In this document: piece by piece, positions 1-7,769 of the stretch | Layout of the letters: each line of letters begins with the position of its first letter | Numbering within the stretch: the first letter of the stretch is position 1 | From: Oxalobacteraceae bacterium | GTDB lineage: Bacteria; Pseudomonadota; Gammaproteobacteria; Burkholderiales; Burkholderiaceae_D | Reading direction: 5' to 3' | DNA length: 64,000 nt | Assembly: GCA_003537575.1 (NCBI GenBank) | Contig: DPRS01000009.1 | Location: 1-64,000, forward strand | Notes under the pieces: generated by a model | Told to the model about the DNA's origin: nothing | Database searches by the model: none | The model's input: only the letters and a program-made list of their open reading frames with translations | Made by a program: the position numbers and the translations under genes

Positions 1-184
1 CCGGGAGAATCTGCGGGGCGGGGTGACGCGCAGCGGCGCGCCGGGCCGCAGAAAGGCGACCCGAAAAGCACCCGGGCAATGGCGCGCAGCGCCGAGCCAG
101 ACACAAGCCAGTCAGCCAGTAAATTCAGCAAAAATCCCAACGCCCTGCCACGCAAACCACAGCGATTTCAATTAAGCTTCCGGC
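1..184. other. Left window edge, no gene assigned
   Basis: GC-rich start of the window followed by an A-rich stretch in front of earP. A frame runs through it on the plus strand but its product is a compositional shadow that continues into earP in the wrong frame. A GTG-started minus-strand frame that leaves the window at base 1 cannot be judged from so few codons. I see no clear promoter here. Confidence 0.4.
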
Positions 185-1372
185 ATGCAAACCCAACCCC
201 AATCCCTCACCATCTTTTGCAAAGTCGTCGACAACTACGGCGACATCGGCATCTGCTGGCGCCTGGCAAGGCAGCTCCGGCAAGAGCGCGGCCTGGCCGT
301 CACCCTATGGGTAGATCACCTGCCAAGCTTCCACCGCATCTGCCCCGAAGTCGACCTCGCAGCCGACCAACAGCAAATCGCCGGCGTAACCATCCGTCAC
401 TGGCGCACCCAGGAAGGCGAATTTTCCAGGGAAGACATCACCGACATCGTCATCGAATTCTTCGGCTGTGACATTCCGCCGAGCTACATGGCAGCGATGG
501 CCGCATGCCATCCGCGCCCGGTGTGGCTCAACCTGGAAGGCTTGAGCGCCGAAGACTGGGTGGAAGGCTGCCATGCGCTGCCATCCATGCATCCGCGCCT
601 GCCGCTGACGAAGCATTTCTTCTTCCCCGGCTTCACGAACAAAACCGGCGGCCTGCTGCACGAATCAGCCCTGGAAGAAGAGCGCCGCCGATTTCAATCC
701 GACCCGACCGCCATGGCGGCTTTCCTGGCGCGGTTAGGCGTGACGCCGGCGCAAATGGCATCGCTGAAGGTGTCCCTGTTCTGTTATCCGCATGCGCCGG
801 TAGCGGAGTTGTTCGCAACCTGGCAAGACACCGGCGACGCGATCACTTGCCTGGTGCCCGAAGGAGTGGCAGTCGATGCGGTGCAGGCCTTCCTCGGAGC
901 CGCAGCCAGGCCGGGCGCGACGCGCACCCATGGCGCGCTCACCGTGCGCGTCCTGCCCTTTGTCGCGCAACCGGACTACGACAGGCTGTTATGGGCCTGC
1001 GACCTCAATTTCGTGCGGGGAGAGGATTCCTTCGTGCGCGCGCAATGGGCGGACAAGCCCTTCATCTGGCATATCTATCCCCAGGATAAAAACCTGCATC
1101 ACGTAAAGCTGCGCGCGTTCCTGCAGCGTTATTCGGCAGGCATTGCCAGTCTGTCCGCCTTTTCACAGGCATGGAACAAGGCTGGCGCCGAAGATACGGA
1201 TGGGCCGGCCGGCTGGTCCGCGCTATGGACGCCATTGCATGCCGACTTGCCAAATATCGGGCACAGGGCAGTCGATTGGCGGCGGCAAGTGCTGGCAAAT
1301 GGCGATCTCGCCTCGAATTTGCTGAACTTTGCCGCTTTGCAGCGGTCAGTGCCTGCAGAAAACAAAGTATAA
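185..1372 (+). CDS. earP: EF-P arginine rhamnosyltransferase EarP
   Basis: 395 residues, the usual length of the EarP (formerly DUF2331) family. EarP transfers rhamnose from dTDP-rhamnose to Arg32 of elongation factor P in the cytoplasm, which EF-P needs to rescue ribosomes stalled at proline runs. Seen here: the N-terminal motif VVDNYGDIG (residues 14-22), whose two aspartates (D16, D20) are the conserved catalytic/acceptor-site acids, and the nucleotide-sugar motif RGEDSFVRAQW at 278-288, followed by KPFIWHIYPQ. The next gene is its substrate, efp, on the same strand. No good Shine-Dalgarno precedes the ATG. The assignment is secure from the motifs plus the neighbour. Confidence 0.95.
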   Translation: MQTQPQSLTIFCKVVDNYGDIGICWRLARQLRQERGLAVTLWVDHLPSFHRICPEVDLAADQQQIAGVTIRHWRTQEGEFSREDITDIVIEFFGCDIPPSYMAAMAACHPRPVWLNLEGLSAEDWVEGCHALPSMHPRLPLTKHFFFPGFTNKTGGLLHESALEEERRRFQSDPTAMAAFLARLGVTPAQMASLKVSLFCYPHAPVAELFATWQDTGDAITCLVPEGVAVDAVQAFLGAAARPGATRTHGALTVRVLPFVAQPDYDRLLWACDLNFVRGEDSFVRAQWADKPFIWHIYPQDKNLHHVKLRAFLQRYSAGIASLSAFSQAWNKAGAEDTDGPAGWSALWTPLHADLPNIGHRAVDWRRQVLANGDLASNLLNFAALQRSVPAENKV

Positions 1373-1373
1373 T
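1368..1373 (+). promoter_or_regulatory. Candidate -10 box for efp
   Basis: TATAAT overlaps the earP stop codon, about 108 bases before the efp ATG. The -35 position (around 1345-1350, GTCAGT) is a poor match, so this is only a candidate for a separate efp promoter. Confidence 0.35.
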
Positions 1374-1389
1374 GCACGGTTGATCTATA

Positions 1390-1409
1390 ACGCTTGTTCG
1401 CTCAAGCGT
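1390..1409 (+). promoter_or_regulatory. Hairpin in the efp leader
   Basis: Perfect inverted repeat ACGCTTG / CAAGCGT with a 6-base loop (TTCGCT), lying in the presumed 5' untranslated region of efp. No T-run follows, so it is not an intrinsic terminator. Function unknown. Confidence 0.4.
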
Positions 1410-1480
1410 GCGCTTGCGGTGCGGTTGGCCTTGAGGCGCCAGATAACTATTACGCAACCTATTTTTTACGATCATTCTCT

Positions 1481-2056
1481 ATGAAATTTGCAAAAGAAAT
1501 CCGCGTCGGCAACATCATTATGGTTGACGGCAAGCCTTTTATCGTTCTGCGCTCTGACGTCAACGGCTCCAGCCGCACCGGCTTTACCTACAAGTGGAAG
1601 ATGAAGAATCTTCTGACCAACTCCCCGCTGGAAAACGTTTTCCGCGGCGACGACAAGTTTGACGTCGTCGTGCTCGACAAGAAGCCGGTGACCTATTCGT
1701 ATTTCGCCGATCCGCTGTATGTCTTCATGGATGAAGAATACAACCAGTACGAGATCGAAGAAGAGAACCTCGGCGACGCCCTGCATTACCTGAAAGACGG
1801 CATGGAATGCGAAGCCGTGTTCTATGATGGCAAGGCGATTTCCGTCGAACTGCCGATCACCATCGCCCGCCAGATCATTTATTCCGAGCCGGCGGTCAAG
1901 GGCAATACTTCGGGCAACGTCCTGAAGGAAGCCCGCATCGAAAACGCCCTCGAGTCGAAGCAGCACACCGTCCAGGTGCCGCTGTTCGTCGACCAGGGCG
2001 ACACGATTGAGATCGATACCCGTACCAACGAGTACAAGCGCGTGGTGCGCAACTAA
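1481..2056 (+). CDS. efp: Elongation factor P
   Basis: 191 residues; EF-P binds between the ribosomal P and E sites and promotes peptide bonds at polyproline stretches. The start is the ATG giving MKFAKEIRVGN, the normal EF-P N-terminus; an upstream in-frame Met would add 29 residues with no EF-P similarity. The tip loop reads S30-S31-R32-T33-G34, so the modified residue is Arg32, the rhamnosylation type, which matches earP directly upstream. The three beta-barrel domains and the C-terminal motif QVPLFVDQGDTIEIDTRTNEY are complete. A strong terminator follows, so efp ends the transcript. Confidence 0.97.
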   Translation: MKFAKEIRVGNIIMVDGKPFIVLRSDVNGSSRTGFTYKWKMKNLLTNSPLENVFRGDDKFDVVVLDKKPVTYSYFADPLYVFMDEEYNQYEIEEENLGDALHYLKDGMECEAVFYDGKAISVELPITIARQIIYSEPAVKGNTSGNVLKEARIENALESKQHTVQVPLFVDQGDTIEIDTRTNEYKRVVRN

Positions 2057-2085
2057 ATCATCCGGCATCAATGCCGGAATCAGGA

Positions 2086-2122
2086 AACGCTGCCGAAGTT
2101 AAAAATCGGCAGCGTTTTTTTT
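2086..2122 (+). terminator. Rho-independent terminator of efp
   Basis: Perfect 11-bp stem AACGCTGCCGA / TCGGCAGCGTT with a 9-base A-rich loop, running into eight T residues. Confidence 0.9.
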
Positions 2123-2169
2123 CGCCTGACGACAGTGGATTCTTCTTTGTTGAAAAAAATTTTCTGAAT

Positions 2170-2198
2170 TTGTAACAATCCTGGAACTTTCGGATATT
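2170..2198 (+). promoter_or_regulatory. Candidate sigma-70 promoter of the bactofilin gene
   Basis: TTGTAA (2170-2175), a 17-base spacer, then GATATT (2193-2198), about 120 bases before the ATG. It lies in an AT-rich island after the efp terminator. Confidence 0.4.
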
Positions 2199-2316
2199 GC
2201 TACTGACCAATGCAGGTGCCCGCGATATTTCCAAATGGCATCAGGTTCCGGCCTGGGGTTGGCGCGAACAAAATTTTTTAATTCAGACATTGATTGTCCC
2301 ATTTTCAGGAGAGAAC

Positions 2317-2871
2317 ATGCTTCGTTCAGATACGCTTTTCGGCAAACGCGATTCCAGCAACAATGCTTCCGGCAGCAACACGCCTTTCGGCAGCAGCCTG
2401 ACTTCCGGCTCGAGCAACGTGCCGAAGGCTTCCATGCCGGCCGCCGGCATGCCTGCGTCGCTGGACAGCAGCGCCAAGGCAGCAAGTTCCACGCCTTCCA
2501 GCACCAACGAAATCGGCAGCAAGCTGATCGTCGGCCCGAACATCAAGTTGAAGGGCGTTGAAATCACCGATTGCGACACGCTGGTGGTCGAAGGCCGCGT
2601 CGAGGCAACCATGGATTCGCGCGTGATCCAGATCGCCGAATGCGGCGCCTTCAAGGGCTCGGCTGAAATCGACATCGCCGAAATCCACGGCGAATTCGAC
2701 GGCGACCTGACGGTGCGCCAGAAACTGGTGATTTATGCAACCGGCAAGGTGACCGGCAAGATCCGTTACGGCAAGGTCGTGATCGAAGAAGGCGGCCAGC
2801 TGGCCGGTGACGTCCAGGTCGGCACTTCCGCCGCCGCTGCAAACAAGCTGTCGGTCGCCAAGGCAGGCTGA
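2317..2871 (+). CDS. Bactofilin family cytoskeletal protein
   Basis: 184 residues. Bactofilins form nucleotide-independent beta-helical filaments that scaffold cell-wall or polarity proteins at the inner membrane. The first ~68 residues are Ser/Ala/Pro/Asn-rich low complexity; residues ~69-170 show the repeated Gly-centred beta-helix pattern (KLIVGPNIKLKG, LVVEGRVEA, GEFDGDLTV, GKVTGKIRYGKV, GGQLAGDVQV), typical of DUF583/bactofilins. The ATG is chosen for its AGGAGAG ribosome-binding site; an earlier in-frame start would add 40 unlikely residues. It stands alone between two terminators, so its partner cannot be read from context. Confidence 0.88.
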   Translation: MLRSDTLFGKRDSSNNASGSNTPFGSSLTSGSSNVPKASMPAAGMPASLDSSAKAASSTPSSTNEIGSKLIVGPNIKLKGVEITDCDTLVVEGRVEATMDSRVIQIAECGAFKGSAEIDIAEIHGEFDGDLTVRQKLVIYATGKVTGKIRYGKVVIEEGGQLAGDVQVGTSAAAANKLSVAKAG

Positions 2872-2995
2872 TCGAGCACGGTACATCAGGCCGCCTGGCC
2901 GTCTAGCGCCAGGATGCCGCAGCAGTCGCCTGCCTGCCCGTTTTTCGGGCGCGTGCGGAACGGCATCAGCCTTCCGCCGCGCGTCCTCAGCACGG

Positions 2996-3027
2996 ATTCG
3001 GCCTCGACTGAGCCAGTCAGGCCGAAT
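2996..3027. repeat. Long hairpin downstream of the bactofilin gene
   Basis: ATTCGGCCT-C-GACTG / CAGTC-AGGCCGAAT: a 14-bp stem with one bulged C and a three-base loop (AGC). No T-run follows directly, but an intrinsic terminator begins 9 bases later. Confidence 0.6.
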
Positions 3028-3036
3028 ACGCTCTAG

Positions 3037-3065
3037 CGGCACCCTGCGAGGGTGCCGTTTTTTTT
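3037..3065 (+). terminator. Rho-independent terminator of the bactofilin gene
   Basis: CGGCACCCT / AGGGTGCCG stem of 9 bp with a 3-base loop, followed by eight T residues. Confidence 0.9.
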
Positions 3066-3212
3066 CGTCCCTGTGCGTGGCAGGGAAACCGCATTTTGGA
3101 TATGCGTCAGCTTTATTGACTGTGGAATCATGCGCCGGATTGGAGAAATATCCTCCAGCCGTGCGACAATAACAAGCTTACGCAACATTGGCACAACAGC
3201 TCCGAACCTTCC

Positions 3213-4088
3213 ATGACCCTCACGCATCCGGAATACATTCTTACCCTGTCCTGTCACGACCGGCGCGGCATCGTGCATCGCGTCTCCGGTTTCCTTGCCG
3301 AACACGGTTGTAACATCATCGATTCCGCCCAGTTCGGCGATGCGCAATCGCAGCTGTTTTTCATGCGCGTGCACTTTTCGCTCGAAGACGAATCCCTGTC
3401 CGATGCCGCTTTGCGCACGCACTTCGCCGCCATGGCCGATGGCATGGGCATGAACTGGCAATTGAACGACGCGAAAAAGAAGCCGCGCGTGATGCTAATG
3501 GTGTCGAAGATCGGCCATTGTCTGAACGACTTGCTGTTCCGCTACAAGAGCGGCCTGCTGCCGGTCGAAATTCCGGCGATCGTCTCCAATCACACCGATT
3601 TTTACCAGCTGGCCGCCAGCTACAACATTCCTTTCCATCACCTGCCGCTGGCCACCGGCGCTTCGGCCGAAGCCAAGCGCGCGCAGGAAAAGAAGATGCT
3701 GGAAATTGTCGAGGCCAATGACATCGACCTGGTGGTGCTGGCGCGCTACATGCAGATCCTCTCTCCCGAGATGTGCGAGTCGCTGAAGGGCAGGGCGATC
3801 AACATCCACCATTCCTTCCTGCCCAGCTTCAAGGGGGCCAAGCCGTATTACCAGGCGCACGACCGTGGCGTCAAGCTGATCGGCGCCACCGCCCATTTCG
3901 TCACCGGCGACCTCGACGAAGGGCCGATCATCGAGCAGGGCGTCGAACGCGTCGATCATGCGATGGGCCCCGATACCCTGACGGCCATCGGCCGCGACAT
4001 CGAATGCGTGGTGCTGGCGCGCGCGGTGAAGTGGTTCGTCGAGCACCGCATCCTGCTCAACGGCCACAAGACGGTCGTTTTCAAATAG
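3213..4088 (+). CDS. purU: Formyltetrahydrofolate deformylase
   Basis: 291 residues. PurU hydrolyses 10-formyl-THF to formate and THF, balancing the one-carbon pool. The N-terminal ~85 residues form an ACT regulatory domain (YILTLSCHDRRGIVHRVSGFL); residues ~92-285 form the formyltransferase domain. The catalytic triad is visible: N197 and H199 in AINIHHSFLPSFKGA, and D235 in TGDLDEGPII. Full length compared with other PurU proteins. It is a single gene bounded by its own terminator. Hydrolase rather than a purine formyltransferase (PurN) because of the ACT domain and length. Confidence 0.96.
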   Translation: MTLTHPEYILTLSCHDRRGIVHRVSGFLAEHGCNIIDSAQFGDAQSQLFFMRVHFSLEDESLSDAALRTHFAAMADGMGMNWQLNDAKKKPRVMLMVSKIGHCLNDLLFRYKSGLLPVEIPAIVSNHTDFYQLAASYNIPFHHLPLATGASAEAKRAQEKKMLEIVEANDIDLVVLARYMQILSPEMCESLKGRAINIHHSFLPSFKGAKPYYQAHDRGVKLIGATAHFVTGDLDEGPIIEQGVERVDHAMGPDTLTAIGRDIECVVLARAVKWFVEHRILLNGHKTVVFK

Positions 4089-4132
4089 GGCGCCGGTCTA
4101 CCGCTTTTTGCGACACATTCGGGCAGTCAAAT

Positions 4133-4160
4133 AAGAAGGGAACCCGCGGGTTCCCTTCTT
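4133..4160. terminator. Bidirectional terminator between purU and the esterase
   Basis: A perfect 28-bp palindrome (AAGAAGGGAACCCG and its complement), ending in TTCTT on each strand. It sits between convergent genes and can serve both. Confidence 0.8.
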
Positions 4161-4211
4161 TGCTTTCGGTGGGGAGCGCCTTCGGCAGGCGCCTGGCTCA
4201 GGCCGGCACGC

Positions 4212-4886
4212 TCAGCCCAGCACGCGCTTGAGCCAGGCGCCGATATCCTCGACTTCTTCCATGCAGACCGAATGCTGCATCGGGTACTCATGCCATTCGA
4301 CCTGGTAGCCCATTTGCGTTAGCAGATCGAGCGAATCCCGCGCGCGCTGGATCGGGATGACAGGATCGCCGCTGCCGTGCGCCATGAAGATCGGCGTGGC
4401 CTGGTTGGCCGGATGACGCTCGGCGGCGACGGTGTCGGCCAGCGTCAGGTAACCCGATAGGCACAGGAGGCCACCCAGCGGCTCGGGGTGGCGCAGGCCG
4501 GTTTGCAGGGTCATGGCGCAGCCTTGCGAAAAGCCGGCCAGGAGGATGCGGTTGGCGGGAACGCCGCGCGCTTTTTCCATGGCGATCAGCTGTTCGATCG
4601 ATTGCTGCGAGCGACGCAGGCCGGCTTCATCCTCGCGCCGGGTCAGGTCTTCGCCCAGCAGGATGTCATACCAGGAGCGCATCACGTAGCCGCCGTTCAT
4701 GGTCACCGGCATCATCGGCGCATGCGGAAACACGAAGCGGATCGGTGGGCAGCCAGCCAGGTCCAGCTCGCGCACGATGGGCACGAAATCGGAGCCGTCG
4801 GCGCCCAGGCCATGCATCCAGATGACGGAAACGGTCGGATTGGGGGCGGTGTCGATCTGGATCGATTCGAGAAGGGCGTCGCTCAT
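4212..4886 (-). CDS. Phospholipase/carboxylesterase, alpha/beta hydrolase
   Basis: 224 residues from the ATG at 4886 (MSDALLESIQ). Member of the small cytosolic carboxylesterase/acyl-protein-thioesterase-like family. Catalytic triad visible: S120 in GFSQG, D174 in HGSGDPVIP, H205 in MQHSVC; the oxyanion region is WMHGLGADGSDF (23-34). The ATG is 29 bases after the mog stop, so it is the last gene of darP-mog-esterase. A start further upstream would run back into mog. Natural substrate not predictable; esterase activity on short acyl esters is the family norm. Confidence 0.9.
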   Translation of the reverse strand: MSDALLESIQIDTAPNPTVSVIWMHGLGADGSDFVPIVRELDLAGCPPIRFVFPHAPMMPVTMNGGYVMRSWYDILLGEDLTRREDEAGLRRSQQSIEQLIAMEKARGVPANRILLAGFSQGCAMTLQTGLRHPEPLGGLLCLSGYLTLADTVAAERHPANQATPIFMAHGSGDPVIPIQRARDSLDLLTQMGYQVEWHEYPMQHSVCMEEVEDIGAWLKRVLG

Positions 4887-4915
4887 GTCGGTGGCTGTGT
4901 CAGTCTTGTGGTGAA

Positions 4916-5536
4916 TCAGGATTTGGCGCGGATCGCGGACTTCGGCCGGAAAGCCTTGCACACGGCTTCATTGGTCTCGACGTAAGGGCCGCCGATCAGG
5001 TCGATGCAATAGGGGACGGCGGCGAAGATGCCTTGCACCAGCGGCTTGCCGTCGGCATCCTTCAAGCCTTCCAGGGTTTCCTTGATCGACTTCGGCTGGC
5101 CCGGCAGGTTCATGATCAGCGCGGCGTGGTCCGCCGTTTCGCGAATCACCGCGACCTGGCGCGACAGGATCGCGGTGGGCACGAAGCGCAGGCTGATCTG
5201 CCGCATCTGTTCGCCGAAGCCGGGCATCTCTTTCGTCGCCACCGCCAGCGTCGCTTCCGGCGTGACGTCGCGCCGCGCCGGACCGGTGCCGCCGGTGGTC
5301 AGCACCAGGTCGCAGCCGGCGACGTCGACCAGTTCGATCAGGGTTTGCTCGATGATCGCCCGCTCGTCGGGGATCAGGCGCGATTCCATGCGCCAGGGGC
5401 TGGTCAGCGCGGCAGCAAACCACTCCTGCAAAGCCGGCAGTCCCTGGTCCTGGTAGGTGCCGGCGGAGGCGCGGTCGGAAATCGAGACCAGGCCTACCAC
5501 CAGTTCGTCGGGATCATTCCTCGTCGGTTTCGTCAT
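4916..5536 (-). CDS. mog: Molybdopterin adenylyltransferase
   Basis: 206 residues, MogA/MoaB fold. Mog adenylates molybdopterin before molybdenum insertion, so it feeds the Mo-bisMGD enzymes NarG and NapA encoded about 40 kb away. Motif TTGGTG-PARRDVTPEA (80-95) is the family signature; N-terminal VVGLVSISDRASAG and C-terminal MNLPGQPKSIKE are also typical. It overlaps the end of darP by 23 bases and precedes the esterase by 29, so the three genes are probably co-transcribed. Mog rather than MoaB is favoured by length and by the SDRAS-AGTYQD start. Confidence 0.93.
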   Translation of the reverse strand: MTKPTRNDPDELVVGLVSISDRASAGTYQDQGLPALQEWFAAALTSPWRMESRLIPDERAIIEQTLIELVDVAGCDLVLTTGGTGPARRDVTPEATLAVATKEMPGFGEQMRQISLRFVPTAILSRQVAVIRETADHAALIMNLPGQPKSIKETLEGLKDADGKPLVQGIFAAVPYCIDLIGGPYVETNEAVCKAFRPKSAIRAKS

Positions 5537-6116
5537 CGGCTTGCTCCTCGGCAGAGCCGGCGGTGTCGGCGGCTCCGGACGCTTCCAGCCCCTTGAGGAT
5601 CTGGAAGATTTCGCGGTAGGCCTTGGGCGGCTTGTTTTCCGCCTGTTCCTTGCGAGCGTTGCGGATCAGGGTGCGCAACTGCTGCGCATCGAGTTCCGGG
5701 TGCTTCGCCAGCAGTTCAGTGAGGGCGCGGTCGTCGGCCAGCAGCTTTTCGCGGCGCCGCTCGATCAGGTGAAGGGCAGCAGCCTCGGCCTTGGACGTGC
5801 CGCGCCAGCTGTCAATGACTTTCTGGATGGCGGCGACTTCGTGTTCTTCCAGGCTGCGCATCTTCTTGCCGACATACTGCAGCTGGCGACGGCGGCCTTC
5901 ATGGTCCTTGATCTTCTGGCACTCGAGGATGGCGTCGCGCACGTCTTCCGGCATGGGCACGGATTTGACGCGCTCGCGCGAATTCGAGATCAGTTCTTCC
6001 CCCAGTTTTTGCAGGGCGGTCATTTCGCGCTTGAGCTGCGACTTGGAGGGGCGGTCGTATTCCTGTTCGAATTCGCTGGACTGGAAGCCGCAGGAGCCGC
6101 GGTTAGGATTTGGCAT
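5514..6116 (-). CDS. darP: Ribosome biogenesis factor DarP (YjgA, DUF615)
   Basis: 200 residues, mostly helical and highly charged. The family associates with late 50S assembly intermediates. Typical features: the N-terminal segment EYDRPSKSQLKREMTALQ, the central EGRRRQLQYVGKKMR, and a C-terminal acidic tail (DDETDEE). It is the first gene of the darP-mog-esterase run and is divergent from pmbA. In many proteobacteria yjgA likewise neighbours pmbA, which supports the call. Confidence 0.93.
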   Translation of the reverse strand: MPNPNRGSCGFQSSEFEQEYDRPSKSQLKREMTALQKLGEELISNSRERVKSVPMPEDVRDAILECQKIKDHEGRRRQLQYVGKKMRSLEEHEVAAIQKVIDSWRGTSKAEAAALHLIERRREKLLADDRALTELLAKHPELDAQQLRTLIRNARKEQAENKPPKAYREIFQILKGLEASGAADTAGSAEEQADDETDEE

Positions 6117-6229
6117 GGATTTGCGTGATGCTTATAGCGATTTGGTTAACGGCTGCTATCATAACCGCTTTCCCGACGATTGCGGTCAAAGCCTCCAACG
6201 CCCCGAACCCAGAAAGAAGACTCCAGCCC

Positions 6230-7594
6230 ATGAGCGATTCCGTATTTACCCATAGTCACGAACAGTTGCAGCAACTCGCGCAGGATGTATTGCGCTATGC
6301 CAGGGAGAAAGGCGCTTCCGGCGCAGCGGTGGATATCAGCGAAGGCAGCGGCCTGGCTGTCACTGTACGTAAAGGGAATATCGAAACCATCGAGCAAAAC
6401 AAGGACAAGGGCATCGGCGTTACCGTCTACATGGGCGCGGATGGCCATATCCGTCGCGGCAATGCCAGCACCTCCGATTTCTCGCCGCAATCGCTGCAGG
6501 ATGCGGTGGAAGCCGCCTACAACATCGCCCGCTTCACTGCAGAAGACGATTGCGCCGGCTTGCCGGATGCCGATACGCTGGAAATGGCGCCGCTCGACCT
6601 GCAGCTTTGCTATCCCTGGCAGATTTCTGCCGAGGAAGCCGTCGATCTGGCCAAGCGCGCCGAAGCGGCGGCATTCGCCGTCGACAAGCGCATCACCAAT
6701 AGCGAAGGCGGCAGTGTGTATGCGCAGCAATCGCATTTCGTTTCGGCCAATTCGCTCGGTTTCATGGGCGGCTATCCGTTTTCACGCCACACGCTGTCGG
6801 TGGCACCGATCGCCGGCAAGGGCGCGCACATGCAGCGCGACGACTGGTATTCCTCGATGCGCGACCCGGCCCGCCTGGCCGCGCCGGAAGCCATCGGCCG
6901 CTATGCCGCCGAGCGCGCGCTGGCGCGTCTGAACGCGCGCAAGCTGGATACGCGCAAGTGCCCGGTGCTGTTCGAGGCGCCGCTGGCAGCTGGTTTGCTG
7001 GGCGCCTTCGTGCAGGCGGTGTCGGGCGGCGCGCTGTACCGCAAGTCGACTTTCCTGCTCGATAGCCTGGAACAGTCTGTATTCGCGCCGCATATCCAGA
7101 TCGTCGAAGATCCGCACGTCATCGGCGCGGTCGGCTCAGCGCCTTTTGATGAAGAAGGCGTCAGGACACGCCGCCGCGACGTGGTGCGCGATGGCGTGGT
7201 GCAAGGCTATTTCCTCTCCAGCTATTCGGCGCGCAAGCTCGGCATGAAAACCACGGGTAACGCCGGCGGTTCGCATAACCTGAAGCTGTTTTCGTCGCAA
7301 GCCGCGCCTGGCGACGATTTCAAGGCCATGCTGAAGAAAATGGATACCGGCCTGCTGGTGACCGAACTGATGGGGCAGGGCGTCAATTACGTCACGGGCG
7401 ACTATTCGCGCGGTGCTTCCGGCTACTGGGTGGAAAAGGGCGAGATCCAGTATCCGGTCGAGGAAATCACGATTGCCGGCAACATGCGGGAAATGTTTGC
7501 GCAAATCCTTGCCATCGGCACCGATACGCTGGTGCGCGGCACCAAGGAGACCGGGTCGATTTTGATCGAAAGCATGACCGTAGCTGGCAGTTAA
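6230..7594 (+). CDS. pmbA: TldE/PmbA family metalloprotease subunit
   Basis: 454 residues from the ATG giving MSDSVFTHSHEQL. PmbA (TldE) works with TldD as a processing protease, known for microcin B17 maturation and CcdA degradation. Visible family blocks: GAAVDISEGSGLAVTVRKGNIETIEQN-type N-terminus, NSEGGSVY, GSAPFDEEGVRTRRRDVVRDG, and the C-terminal MGQGVNYVTGDYSRGASGYWVE-type block. It lacks an HExxH motif, as expected for TldE; TldD is not in the window. Divergent from darP across 113 bases. An earlier Met would add 40 residues unlike the family. Confidence 0.94.
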   Translation: MSDSVFTHSHEQLQQLAQDVLRYAREKGASGAAVDISEGSGLAVTVRKGNIETIEQNKDKGIGVTVYMGADGHIRRGNASTSDFSPQSLQDAVEAAYNIARFTAEDDCAGLPDADTLEMAPLDLQLCYPWQISAEEAVDLAKRAEAAAFAVDKRITNSEGGSVYAQQSHFVSANSLGFMGGYPFSRHTLSVAPIAGKGAHMQRDDWYSSMRDPARLAAPEAIGRYAAERALARLNARKLDTRKCPVLFEAPLAAGLLGAFVQAVSGGALYRKSTFLLDSLEQSVFAPHIQIVEDPHVIGAVGSAPFDEEGVRTRRRDVVRDGVVQGYFLSSYSARKLGMKTTGNAGGSHNLKLFSSQAAPGDDFKAMLKKMDTGLLVTELMGQGVNYVTGDYSRGASGYWVEKGEIQYPVEEITIAGNMREMFAQILAIGTDTLVRGTKETGSILIESMTVAGS

Positions 7595-7663
7595 TATACA
7601 AGAAGGCTAGATACTTGTTGCAAAAAAGCTGGCGTGCAGATGCCGCCTTGAATCTATTGACAG

Positions 7664-7690
7664 TATTGCGATATTTCTCATTTCGCAATA
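7664..7690. promoter_or_regulatory. Inverted repeat upstream of the first TRAP binding protein
   Basis: TATTGCGA and TCGCAATA, perfect 8-bp arms separated by 11 bases, about 80 bases before the ATG. The left arm continues as ATTGCGATATT, an 11-mer repeated exactly upstream of the second binding-protein gene (9047-9057). Candidate operator. Confidence 0.45.
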
Positions 7691-7769
7691 AACTTCATAT
7701 GCATTTATTGCTTGCCGGAAACTCACGAGGTTGATGGCAGAGATTTATAAACTATCTAAAGGAGACAAT

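Larger units (their letters stand above)
2872..3212. other. 341-bp intergenic region, bactofilin to purU
   Basis: No credible gene. It holds two consecutive hairpins (annotated separately) that end the bactofilin transcript, and about 150 bases of AT-richer DNA in front of purU that probably carries the purU promoter. No clear -10/-35 pair is picked out. Confidence 0.5.
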
